Notes under the pieces: generated by a model
Seen by the model: only the letters and a program-made list of their open reading frames with translations
What the model was told of the DNA's origin: nothing
The model's database searches: none
Shown here: piece by piece, positions 46,724 through 55,214 of the stretch
How positions within the stretch are numbered: position 1 is the stretch's first letter
Layout of the letters: each line of letters starts with the position of its first letter
Translations under genes and position numbers: made by a program
DNA from: Streptomyces filipinensis
GTDB taxonomy: Bacteria; Actinomycetota; Actinomycetes; Streptomycetales; Streptomycetaceae
Reading direction: 5' to 3'
Assembly (NCBI RefSeq): GCF_014649495.1
Contig: NZ_BMTD01000001.1
Location: 1-64,000 of the forward strand
DNA length: 64,000 nt

Positions 46724-48934
46724 TCAGCTCCTCACGAGGGTCGCGGCGGCGGGGGCGGGAACGCGCTCCGCGAGCGGGATCACCGGCGGGAGCGCCTCCG
46801 GCGGCTCACCGAGCAGCACCCGCCGTACGACCCGTTCGGCGGCCCGCCCGTCGTCGAAGTCGCAGAACCGCTCCCGGAACGCGGCCCGCAGGGCCCTCGC
46901 CTCCTCGCCCGCGTACGAGCCGTCGCGGAAGACGGCGGCCAGCTCCTGCGGGGTGCGCGCGACCGGGCCGGGCGGCTCGGTCATCAGGTCGAAGTAGACG
47001 CCCCGCGTCTCCCGGTAGACCTCCCAGTCGTCGGCGTACACGACGATCGGCCGGTCCAGGTTGGCGTAGTCGAACATGATCGACGAGTAGTCGGTGACCA
47101 GCGCGTCCGCCGCCAGGCACACATCCTCCGAGGAGCGGTGCGCGGATACGTCGATGACGCGGCTGATCCGGTCCGAGCCCTCGGAGCGGCCCCGGTCGTA
47201 GAAGTAGTGGGCGCGCAGCAGGACGACGACGTCCTCGCCGGCCGCCGCGCAGAACGCCTCCAGGTCCAGCCCGGGCTCGAAACCGGTGTGGTGGTCGCGG
47301 TGGGTCGGCGCGTACAGCACGGCGGTCTTGCCCTCGGGGACCCCCAGCCGCCGCCTGATCCGCGCCACGTCCTCGGCGGTCGCGGTGTAGTACACGTCGT
47401 TGCGCGGATAGCCGTACTCCAGATGCTCGTACGAGCCGGGGAAGGCACGCTCCCACATCTGGGTCGAGTGGCGGTTGGAGGAGAGGTTGAAGTCCCAGCG
47501 GTCCACCCGGCCCAGCAGCCGGGTGAAGCTGCCCGTCCGGGCGGCCACCACCGGGTACGACGACTGGTCCACGCCCATGGTCTTCAGCGGGGTGCCGTGC
47601 TGGGTCTGCAGGTGCACACTGCCGGGCCGCTTGACGACCCCCTCGGCGAAGTTGGCGTTGTTGACCAGGTACGTCGCGCGGGCCAGCACCTCCCAGTAGC
47701 GGCGCGAACCGATCACCGCGTAGTCCACGTCCTTCGGCAGGGCGTGCTCCTGGCCGGACTCGACCAGGAACACCGCGCGCAGGTGCGGGGCGAGTTCGCG
47801 GGCCTTGGCGTGGATCGCGGCCGGGTTGCAGGCGTAACCCCGGCCCCAGTAGGCGCAGTACACGGCCAGGTTCGGGTCGAGCGGGCGGTGCAGGTCGCGG
47901 GCGTAGCGCAGCCGGGTGCGCAGCATGCGCGGGCGCGGCAGCCGCTCGGCGGCCCCGGACGTCACCTGGTTGGCGCCGCGCAGACCGCGGAACGCGGTGT
48001 ACGCGCCCGTCGCCAGCAGCCGGTGCTGCACGCCCAGGCTGCCGCCCGGCGGCCGGAAGCCGGTCGGCCGGTGACGCCGGTAGAGACGGGCCGCGCGACG
48101 GAAGAACGCCCGGTGCCCGGCCGGCAGCCGCTCCGGCCGGGACGCGGTCTTCAGCACCTGGGAGAACAGCTGCTCGAACAGCGGCCGGATCCGCTCGGCG
48201 GGCAGCGCGGCCTCGGCTGCCCGGGTCAGCACGAGGTCCACCTGGTCGAGCAGGGCGTGCTGGTGCGGCCCCGGCAGATTGAGCCGGCTGCCCTGCCGGC
48301 GCAGCCGGTGCCGTACGACGACCCGGCGCAGCACCGCGATCCGTCCGGCGGCGAGCGTGGTCAGCCCGCCCCAGCCGAGGTCGGTGAAGTGGCTGTCGGG
48401 GAAGGCGAGCCGGTGCTCGGTGAGGAAGGCGCGGCGGTAGACCGCGCTCCACGCCGGGAGCTGCACGCCGGTCAGCTCCGGCAGGTCGTCCGGGGCGAAG
48501 GCGCCCTCCGGGGCCCCCGCGAGCAGCGGCGCGGCCGGGTTGGTCGGCTCCCCCTCCCACCAGGGGACGCGCTCGTGCTCGACGTAGAGCACGTCCACGT
48601 CGGCGGTCTTGGTCAACCGGGCGTCCAGCGCCGCGAGCGCGCCCGGCAGCAGCAGGTCGTCGCCGTCGAGGAACAGCACATACGTGCCGGTCGCCGCCCG
48701 CATCCCGGCGTTGCGCGCCCCGCTCAGACCGGCGGACGGCGGCGATTCGACCGGGGTCACCCGGGAGTCCCGCTGTGCGTGTCCGTCGGCCACCGCGGCG
48801 GCCGGGGAGTCGGGGGCGTCGCAGACCGGGATCAGCTGCAGATCGCCGAAGGACTGGCCGAGAACCGAGTCCAGCGCCTGGGACAGCCGGGCGGCGACCC
48901 CATGGGAGGGGACGATGATGCTGAAGCGGGGCAT
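46724..48934 (-). CDS. GT2 / TagF-like glycerophosphotransferase (HGTP class)
   Basis: This 736-residue protein has the N-terminal GT2 fold with SGARNAGMRAATG and FLDGDDL, but the usual DD-x-S nucleotide motif reads CDAPDS, so its first domain may be altered. The C-terminal TagF-like domain is canonical: TQHGTPLKTMG, YAPTHRDH, LLRAHYF, DYSSIMFDYANLDRPIVVY. It resembles the 740-residue protein at 32665-34887 more than its immediate neighbours. The start is the ATG at 48934 with a weak AAAGAG upstream. It is probably cotranscribed with the following gene. Confidence 0.89.
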   Translation of the reverse strand: MPRFSIIVPSHGVAARLSQALDSVLGQSFGDLQLIPVCDAPDSPAAAVADGHAQRDSRVTPVESPPSAGLSGARNAGMRAATGTYVLFLDGDDLLLPGALAALDARLTKTADVDVLYVEHERVPWWEGEPTNPAAPLLAGAPEGAFAPDDLPELTGVQLPAWSAVYRRAFLTEHRLAFPDSHFTDLGWGGLTTLAAGRIAVLRRVVVRHRLRRQGSRLNLPGPHQHALLDQVDLVLTRAAEAALPAERIRPLFEQLFSQVLKTASRPERLPAGHRAFFRRAARLYRRHRPTGFRPPGGSLGVQHRLLATGAYTAFRGLRGANQVTSGAAERLPRPRMLRTRLRYARDLHRPLDPNLAVYCAYWGRGYACNPAAIHAKARELAPHLRAVFLVESGQEHALPKDVDYAVIGSRRYWEVLARATYLVNNANFAEGVVKRPGSVHLQTQHGTPLKTMGVDQSSYPVVAARTGSFTRLLGRVDRWDFNLSSNRHSTQMWERAFPGSYEHLEYGYPRNDVYYTATAEDVARIRRRLGVPEGKTAVLYAPTHRDHHTGFEPGLDLEAFCAAAGEDVVVLLRAHYFYDRGRSEGSDRISRVIDVSAHRSSEDVCLAADALVTDYSSIMFDYANLDRPIVVYADDWEVYRETRGVYFDLMTEPPGPVARTPQELAAVFRDGSYAGEEARALRAAFRERFCDFDDGRAAERVVRRVLLGEPPEALPPVIPLAERVPAPAAATLVRS

Positions 48935-49086
48935 TCTGCTCTTTCTTTTGTCTTACGGACGCGCGTCCTGCGGGCGAGGCGTGCCACGCGACCGGGCCGC
49001 CCCGCCGGACGCCAGGTGAACGGCCGGCTCGGGGTGGGCCGTGTCGAGCCGAGGGGCAGGGGAACTCCCGTGGGGACCAACGGTGT

Positions 49087-51324
49087 TCAGCGCCCCTCGG
49101 TGACGGGGAGGGGACCGGAAGGTTGCGGCACGGTGGCCAGCGGGGAGTGTGTGCAGGCCGACGGCACCGGCTCGCGCTCCGCGAGCGGGACCACCGGCGG
49201 CAGGTCCGTCTCGCCCCGCACCACATGCCTGACGATCCGCTCGGCGGCGCGTCCGTCGTCGTACGGGCAGAACCGCTCCCGGAACGCCGCCCGCAGCTGG
49301 GCCGACCGCGAGCCGCGCCAGTGACCGGTCGCGAAGATGTCGATCAGCTCGTCCTCGCTGCGCGCGACCGCGCCCGGTGGGAAGGCGCGCAGGTCGAAGT
49401 AGGTGCCGCGGGCCGCCGCGTACGCCTCCCAGTCCTCGGTGTGCACGACGATCGGCCGGTCCAGGCCCGCGTAGTCGAACATGATCGACGAGTAGTCGGT
49501 GAGCAGCGCGTCGGAGGCCAGACAGAGCGACTGCACGCTCGGGTGGCCGGCGACGTCGATGATCCGGGTGCCCGTGCCGAGCGGGCCGCCGCGGGTGGGG
49601 TGCGGGCGGGCCAGGATCACGAAGCGCGGGCCGAGGCGGCGCGCGATCCGCTCCAGGTCCAGCAGCGGGCGCTGGGTGCGCAGATGATCGCGGAAGGTCG
49701 GTGCGTACAGGATCGCGACCGCGCCCTCGGGGATGCCCAGGGACTCGCGCAGCCGGGCCACGTCCGCGGAGGTCGCCCGCTGGAAGACGTCGTTGCGCGG
49801 CGACCCGTACTCCAGCGTGTCGTACCGGCCCGGCAGGACCCGCTCCCAGACGAGCGTCGAGTGCCGGTTGCCGGACAGGACGAGGTCCCACTGGTCGACC
49901 CCGCGCAGCAGGCCGGCGAAGTCGGTGCCGCGGGCGGCCGCCGGGCGCTCCTGGAGGTCCAGGCCCATGTGCTTGAGCGGTGTGCCCTGCCGGGTCTGGA
50001 TCACCAGCTGCCCCGGCCGCTTGCGCAGCCCCCGGTCCAGGTCGTCGTCGGTGACCAGGAACCTGGAGCGGGCCAGCGCCGTCCAGTAGGCGGCCGTGCC
50101 GGGCCGCAGCCGGCGCGGGCCCGGCGGGAGCGTGTGCTGGTGCTCGGGCCGGGCGATCCACGCGGTGCGGACGTGCGGGGCGTGCGCGCGGAACGCCTCC
50201 TCCAGGGCGCCCGGGTCGCCGCCGTGGCCGCGGCCCGCACCGGAGGCGAACACCGCCCGGTCGGAGCGGACGGGCAGCCGCAGCTGGATCCGGTAGTGCA
50301 GCCGCAGCGCGCCGGTGCGCAGGGCGCGGGCCAGCTTCACCGCCGCCTTCAGTGTGCGCCGGCGCACGACCGAGGCCAGCTGCAGGGCGCGGAACGTGCG
50401 GTGCAGGCCGAAGCGGACCAGGATGTTCCGCCGCCGCATCCGGGTGCCGGGGACGCGGTAGCGGCGGTAGTGGGCGCGGGCCCGGCACAGGAACTCCCCG
50501 TGGCTGCCGCGCGGCAGCCGGCCCCGCTTGGTGAACACCGTCGCGTAGTGGTCGATCATGCGGCGGAACAACTCCGGGCGCCACCGCGCCAGTTCGGGAT
50601 GCTCCTCGACATAGCCGAACACCCGGTCGTACTGCTCGAACAGGTCGAAGTGGCTGCGGCTGGTGGTGCCGAGGATGCTGCCCTGCCGGCGCTGCCGGTA
50701 GTGCACGCACACCCGGTCGAGCGTGGCGATCGACTCCGCCGTCATCAGCACCGGGAAGGTCCAGGGGGTGTCCTCGTAGTAGCCCGGCGGGAACCCGAAG
50801 CCGTTCTCCTCGACGAACTCCCGCCGGTAGGCCTTGTTCCAGGCCACCATCAGCACCCTCAGCAGCCCCGGCCGGTCCTCCAGCCGGAACGGCGCGGGGC
50901 CCTGCTCGGTGAGCGGGGCGGCGAGCTGGTTGCGGACCGTCCGGCCGTCCCAGTACGTGCGCGCGTAGTCGTACACCAGGACGTCGGGCTCGCCGGACTC
51001 CTTGAGCCGGTCGGCGATCGCGCGCAGCGCGTCCGGGGTGAGCGTGTCGTCGCTGTCCAGGAAGACCAGGTAGTCGCCGCTCGCCTCGGCCATCCCCGCG
51101 TTCCGGGCCCGCCCGAGCCCCTGGTTCGCGGCCAGGTGCACGGGCCGTACGCGCGTGTCACGGGCCGCGTACTCGTCGATGATCGCCCCGCAGGCGTCCG
51201 GTGAACAGTCGTCCACGGCGATCAGTTCCAGATCGGGATACGACTGCGAGAGCACCGAGTCCAGGCACTCGGAGAGATACGCCTGGACCTTGTACGCGGG
51301 GACAATGACACTGAACCTGGGCAA
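49087..51324 (-). CDS. Bifunctional GT2 / TagF-like glycerophosphotransferase (QGTP class)
   Basis: This 745-residue protein has a GT2 domain with intact VDDCSPDA, NQGLGRARNAGM, FLDSDDT and YYEDTPW. The TagF-like domain has TRQGTPLKHMG, YAPTFRDH, ILARPHP and DYSSIMFDYAGLDRPIVV. The His of HGTP is replaced by Gln. It pairs in sequence with the 735-residue protein at 44510-46717. The start appears to be TTG at 51324 (reading MPRFSVIVP as in its paralogues), with only a weak GGAT upstream. It is first in the three-gene set, with 152 bases before the next. Confidence 0.89.
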   Translation of the reverse strand: MPRFSVIVPAYKVQAYLSECLDSVLSQSYPDLELIAVDDCSPDACGAIIDEYAARDTRVRPVHLAANQGLGRARNAGMAEASGDYLVFLDSDDTLTPDALRAIADRLKESGEPDVLVYDYARTYWDGRTVRNQLAAPLTEQGPAPFRLEDRPGLLRVLMVAWNKAYRREFVEENGFGFPPGYYEDTPWTFPVLMTAESIATLDRVCVHYRQRRQGSILGTTSRSHFDLFEQYDRVFGYVEEHPELARWRPELFRRMIDHYATVFTKRGRLPRGSHGEFLCRARAHYRRYRVPGTRMRRRNILVRFGLHRTFRALQLASVVRRRTLKAAVKLARALRTGALRLHYRIQLRLPVRSDRAVFASGAGRGHGGDPGALEEAFRAHAPHVRTAWIARPEHQHTLPPGPRRLRPGTAAYWTALARSRFLVTDDDLDRGLRKRPGQLVIQTRQGTPLKHMGLDLQERPAAARGTDFAGLLRGVDQWDLVLSGNRHSTLVWERVLPGRYDTLEYGSPRNDVFQRATSADVARLRESLGIPEGAVAILYAPTFRDHLRTQRPLLDLERIARRLGPRFVILARPHPTRGGPLGTGTRIIDVAGHPSVQSLCLASDALLTDYSSIMFDYAGLDRPIVVHTEDWEAYAAARGTYFDLRAFPPGAVARSEDELIDIFATGHWRGSRSAQLRAAFRERFCPYDDGRAAERIVRHVVRGETDLPPVVPLAEREPVPSACTHSPLATVPQPSGPLPVTEGR

Positions 51325-51435
51325 GGGACATCCAAGGGTCGTCGGTCGGCGCGGGGTTCTGACCGGAAACGGCCGATGGAGTGAATTGGTTACGGTTCGT
51401 ACGGCATGTGGGGGACATGAGGTGAACGTCGAGGA

Positions 51436-51455
51436 GCGGGCCGCTTAAGGCCCGC
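51436..51455. terminator. Terminator of the sugar ABC operon
   Basis: GCGGGCC and GGCCCGC form a 7-bp stem with loop GCTTAA, 26 bases beyond the stop of the last permease gene. It lies in the 156-base gap that also holds the promoter of the TagF-like set. Confidence 0.6.
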
Positions 51456-51480
51456 CCCCCGAAAAGTGTCGCTTTTGTTA

Positions 51481-52320
51481 CTACTTGACCGCGCCCGCCA
51501 TCACCCCGGACACGAACTGCCGCTGGAACGCGAAGAACACCGCCAGCGGGATCACCATGGAGATGAACGCGCCCGGCGCCAGCACGTCGATGTTGTTCCC
51601 GAACTGCCGTACCTGCGTCTGCAGTGCGACCGTGATCGGCTGGGTGCCCGACTTGGTGAACACCAGAGCGACCAGCATGTCGTTCCACACCCACAGGAAC
51701 TGGAAGATGCCGAGGCTCGCGATCGCCGGCCCGCCGAGCGGCATCACCACCCGTGCGAACAGCCTCAGTTCACCGGCGCCGTCCAGCCGGGCCGCCTCCA
51801 GCAGCTCGCGCGGGATCTCCGCGAAGAAGTTCCGCAGCAGGAACACCGCGAACGGCAGCCCGAAGCCGGTGTGGAACAGGATCACCCCGAGGGTCGACCC
51901 GAACAGTCCTATCCTGCCGAACAGTTCGGCGATCGGGATCAGCGCCACCTGCACCGGCACCACCAGCAGACTCACCACACCCAGGAACCACCAGTCCCGG
52001 CCGGGGAACTCCATCCACGCGAACGCGTAGCCCGCGAGGGAGCCGATCACGACGACCAGGACGGTCGCCGGGACGGTGATCAGCACGGTGTTCCACAGGG
52101 AGTGGGTGATGTCCCCGTTCTCAAGGAGCTTCCGGTAGCTGTCGAACGTCAACTGGGACGGCTTGGTGAAGACCTTCCACCAGCCGCTCGCACTCATGTC
52201 CTCCGGTGAACGCAGGGAGGAGGCGAGCAGCCCGATCGTCGGCACCAGCCAGAACAGGCCCACCAGGATCAGGAAGACGCGGACCAGACCACCGTTGATC
52301 TTCTCCAGCAGCCAGGTCAT
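51481..52320 (-). CDS. Carbohydrate ABC transporter permease (MalG-like)
   Basis: This 279-residue permease has six membrane helices. The EAA-loop EIPRELLEAARLDGAGELRLFARVVMPLG is characteristic of binding-protein-dependent sugar importers (CUT1 family). A large cytosolic N-terminus is absent. The ATG at 52320 overlaps the stop of the MalF-like gene by four bases (ATGA). No ATPase gene is in this operon; in Streptomyces the shared ATPase MsiK serves many such importers. Confidence 0.94.
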   Translation of the reverse strand: MTWLLEKINGGLVRVFLILVGLFWLVPTIGLLASSLRSPEDMSASGWWKVFTKPSQLTFDSYRKLLENGDITHSLWNTVLITVPATVLVVVIGSLAGYAFAWMEFPGRDWWFLGVVSLLVVPVQVALIPIAELFGRIGLFGSTLGVILFHTGFGLPFAVFLLRNFFAEIPRELLEAARLDGAGELRLFARVVMPLGGPAIASLGIFQFLWVWNDMLVALVFTKSGTQPITVALQTQVRQFGNNIDVLAPGAFISMVIPLAVFFAFQRQFVSGVMAGAVK

Positions 52321-53663
52321 CGCCGCCCCTCCCGCCTCAGCCGACGGATGTTGAACGCCATCACCGGAATCACGAGCACCAGCAGCAGCACCGCGATCGC
52401 GCTCGCGACGCCGGGCTGGTTCTCCGCGAAGCCCTTGCGGTACAGCTCCAGGGCGAGCACGTCGGCGTCGTCCTGGGAGGAACCCGGCGCGATGATGTAG
52501 ACGAGGTCGAACACCTTCAGCACGTTGATCATCAGCGTGACGGTGACCACCGCGAGGACCGGCGCCAGCAGCGGCACGGTGACCTTGCGGAACACCTGCC
52601 ACTCGGTGGCGCCGTCCACCCGCGCCGCCTCCAGCAGTTCCCGGGGCACGCCCGCGAGCCCGGCCGCGATCAGCACCATCGCGAAGCCCGCCCACATCCA
52701 CACGTACGCCCCGATGACCGCCGGGGTGACCAGGGCCGGGCCGAGCCACTCGACACCGTTGTACGGCTCCCGGAAGTTGCTCGCGGGGAGCCTGAGGTGG
52801 GCGCCGGCGGCGGACGCGGGCAGCGTGAAGGTGCCGTCGCCGGCCGCTGTCGTGGAGGCGACCACGGTGCCGTCCTTCACCGCCTCGATCCGCATCCCCG
52901 CGTACCCCAGCTCCGACGGGTCGGGTGCGCCGAGCCGCCCCACGCCCTTGCCGCGCGTGAAGTCCTGCCAGGTGGTACCGGTGATCTTCCCCGGCTCCGG
53001 CCTCGCGGCCACGGCCTTCCTCGCGCCGTCCGGCATCTGGTCGGGGGCGACGCCCACGAGGGGCAGGGCCACCGGCTGCCCGGGTCGGACGGTGGCCCGG
53101 GTGACGAAGCCGCCGTTCTGTGCGACGAGCGGCGACTCGCGCCCCGGGTGGGCCCTGGGGAACGCGGACGACTGCGCGAAGGTGTCGTGCACGCCCACCC
53201 ACACCGCGTTCGCGACGCCCTTGTGCGGATCCTGGTCGTACACCAGCCGGAAGATGATCCCGGCCGCCAGCATCGAGATCGCCATCGGCATGAAGACGAC
53301 CAGCTTGAAGGCCGTCCCCCAACGCACCCGTTCGGTCAGCACCGCGAAGACCAGACCGAGCGCGGTGGAGACCGTGGGCGCGAACACCACCCAGATGACG
53401 TTGTTCTTCAGGGCGGTGCGGATGCCGTCGTCGGTGAAGAGCGTCCGGTAGTTGTCGACGCCGGCGAAACCGTCGCCGGAGGCGCCGTAGAAGCTGCGGA
53501 TGACCGAGTACCCGATCGGGTAGACCACGAGCGCGCCGAGCAGCACCAGGGCAGGCAGCAGGAACAACGCTGCCACCGTCCTGCGGGTGCCGGTCACGCT
53601 CTTGCGACCGCGGGGTGCGGCGGGGCCCGGTGGGGCCCCCGCCGCCGTTGCCGCCGACGCCAT
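52317..53663 (-). CDS. Carbohydrate ABC transporter permease (MalF-like) with large periplasmic insertion
   Basis: This 448-residue protein is longer than the ~300 residues usual for CUT1 permeases. The helices and the EAA loop (GVPRELLEAARVDGATEWQVFRKVTVPLL) are normal. Between the third and fourth helices, about residues 145-300, it carries an extracytoplasmic segment with beta-rich carbohydrate-binding-like character (GDGTFTLPASAAGAHLRLP). It resembles in position the P2 loop of E. coli MalF, which contacts the binding protein. It sits 7 bases after the binding-protein gene. Confidence 0.9.
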   Translation of the reverse strand: MASAATAAGAPPGPAAPRGRKSVTGTRRTVAALFLLPALVLLGALVVYPIGYSVIRSFYGASGDGFAGVDNYRTLFTDDGIRTALKNNVIWVVFAPTVSTALGLVFAVLTERVRWGTAFKLVVFMPMAISMLAAGIIFRLVYDQDPHKGVANAVWVGVHDTFAQSSAFPRAHPGRESPLVAQNGGFVTRATVRPGQPVALPLVGVAPDQMPDGARKAVAARPEPGKITGTTWQDFTRGKGVGRLGAPDPSELGYAGMRIEAVKDGTVVASTTAAGDGTFTLPASAAGAHLRLPASNFREPYNGVEWLGPALVTPAVIGAYVWMWAGFAMVLIAAGLAGVPRELLEAARVDGATEWQVFRKVTVPLLAPVLAVVTVTLMINVLKVFDLVYIIAPGSSQDDADVLALELYRKGFAENQPGVASAIAVLLLVLVIPVMAFNIRRLRREGRR

Positions 53664-53670
53664 CGCCGGA

Positions 53671-55050
53671 TCAGCTCCCGCTTCCGTACGCGGCCGCCGC
53701 GTCCTTCTCCAGCTTCGCCTGGGCGCCCGCCAAGTCCGCCGGGTTCTTCAGGAAGTCCTGCAGGTCCTTCCACTCACCCTTGCCCGGGGTACCGCCGAAG
53801 GCCTGCGGGGCCTGGTCGGACATGTCGAAACGGAAGTCGTCGCCGGACGCGATCAGCGCCTTGGCGATCTTCTGCTGCACCGCGTTCGGGTACGCCGTGA
53901 CGGCCACGTTCCTGTTCGGCGAGAGATAGCCGCCGAGCTTCGCCTGGATGGTCGCCGCGTCCGGGGAGGCGAGGAAGGTGGCCAGGGCCTGCGCCGCCTT
54001 GGAGTCCTTCAGGATCACCGCCGCGTCACCACCGGAGACCACCGGCGCGGTGGAGCCGACCGCCGGGAACGGGAACACCTTCGCGTCCGTGCCCACCTTC
54101 GCCTTGGTCTCCCCGATGTTGACCTGGACGAAGTCACCCTCGTAGACCATCGCGGACTTCGGCTGGTCACCGCCGGTGAAGGTCTGGGTGACCGAGGCCG
54201 GGAACTCCGTCTGCAGCGCGCCGTCCTGGCCGCCCGCGAGGTATTCCTTCTTGCCCCAGAGCTGCGCCAGCGTCGTCAGCGCCTGCTTGACCGAGGGATC
54301 CGTCCACTTGATCTTGTGCTGCGCGAGCTGGTCGTACTTCTCCGGGCCCGCCTGGGACAGATAGACGTTCTCGAACCAGTCCGTCAGCGGCCAGCCGTCC
54401 GCGCCGGCCACCGAGAACGGCGTGACACCGGAGTCGTACACCGCCCGCGCCGTGCCCAGCAGGTCCTTCCAGGTCTTCGGCTCCTTGGCGCCCGCGCCCT
54501 CGAAGACCTTGGCGTTGTACCAGATCAGCGACTTGTTGGCGGCCTTGTAGTAGACGCCGTACTGCTTGCCGTCGACCTTGCCGATGTCCTGCCAGCCCTG
54601 CGAGTAGTTCTTCCGCAGCTCCTTCAGGGCCTCGGGCCCGAGCGGCTTGGCCCACCCCCGCTGTACGGCCTGCCTGATGGCGCCGGGCTGCGGCAGCAGC
54701 GCCACGTCCGGCGGCTGGCCACCGGCGATCTTCGAGCCGAGGAAGTTGATGATCGGGTCCTGGGCGGGCACGAAGGTGACCTTCGCGCCGGTGCGCTTCT
54801 CGAACTCCGCCAGGACCTGCTTGAAGTTCTTCTGCTCCTGACCGGTCCAGACGGCGGCGATCTCCAGACTGGCGCCGTTCAGCTTCGGCAGGCTGACGGT
54901 GGAGCCGGTGGCCCCGCCGGTCTTCTCCCCGCTGCCCTTCCTGTCCTTGTCACTGCTGGAGCAGGCGCTGAGCGCGAGGGCTCCCGCGAGCAGCGCGGCG
55001 AGTGCGGTGACGGTCCTGTGGGTCCGGATGGTGCTGCTCTTGCTGCGCAT
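53671..55050 (-). CDS. Carbohydrate ABC transporter substrate-binding lipoprotein
   Basis: This 459-residue secreted lipoprotein has basic residues then a hydrophobic core and lipobox LALSAC, a Gly/Ser-rich linker, and a family 1 extracellular binding fold (LEIAAVWTGQEQKNFKQVLAEFEKRTGAKV). Ligand residues cannot be assigned by eye, so the sugar is unknown. The ATG at 55050 has GGGGAAG upstream. It is first gene of the three-gene importer operon. Upstream, TCACGA-containing repeats near 55156-55179 might be a regulator site, but no regulator gene lies close by. Confidence 0.92.
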   Translation of the reverse strand: MRSKSSTIRTHRTVTALAALLAGALALSACSSSDKDRKGSGEKTGGATGSTVSLPKLNGASLEIAAVWTGQEQKNFKQVLAEFEKRTGAKVTFVPAQDPIINFLGSKIAGGQPPDVALLPQPGAIRQAVQRGWAKPLGPEALKELRKNYSQGWQDIGKVDGKQYGVYYKAANKSLIWYNAKVFEGAGAKEPKTWKDLLGTARAVYDSGVTPFSVAGADGWPLTDWFENVYLSQAGPEKYDQLAQHKIKWTDPSVKQALTTLAQLWGKKEYLAGGQDGALQTEFPASVTQTFTGGDQPKSAMVYEGDFVQVNIGETKAKVGTDAKVFPFPAVGSTAPVVSGGDAAVILKDSKAAQALATFLASPDAATIQAKLGGYLSPNRNVAVTAYPNAVQQKIAKALIASGDDFRFDMSDQAPQAFGGTPGKGEWKDLQDFLKNPADLAGAQAKLEKDAAAAYGSGS

Positions 55051-55214
55051 CACTTCCCCGTTCGTCGTTCTCCGTTGAACGTCAGAACTGTGTCCGTGCG
55101 CTCCGGTGTACGCCGGGCTGCACAAGCGCGGCAAGAGCGCCTGCGCCGTCCGGCGGCTCATCGTGACCGGCTCGTGATCAGGGAGGTATGCGTACCGATT
55201 GCGGCTGGTTCCGC

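Noticed and set aside
44741..49324. A 1527-residue open frame opposite the TagF-like genes
   Set aside because: It is low-complexity Arg/Gly/Val-rich antisense sequence spanning two real genes and a gap; no domain is recognisable.
55156..55179. GGCTC(A)TCGTGA-type repeat as operator for the sugar importer
   Set aside because: The two copies are short and imperfect, and no regulator gene is adjacent; chance is a sufficient explanation.
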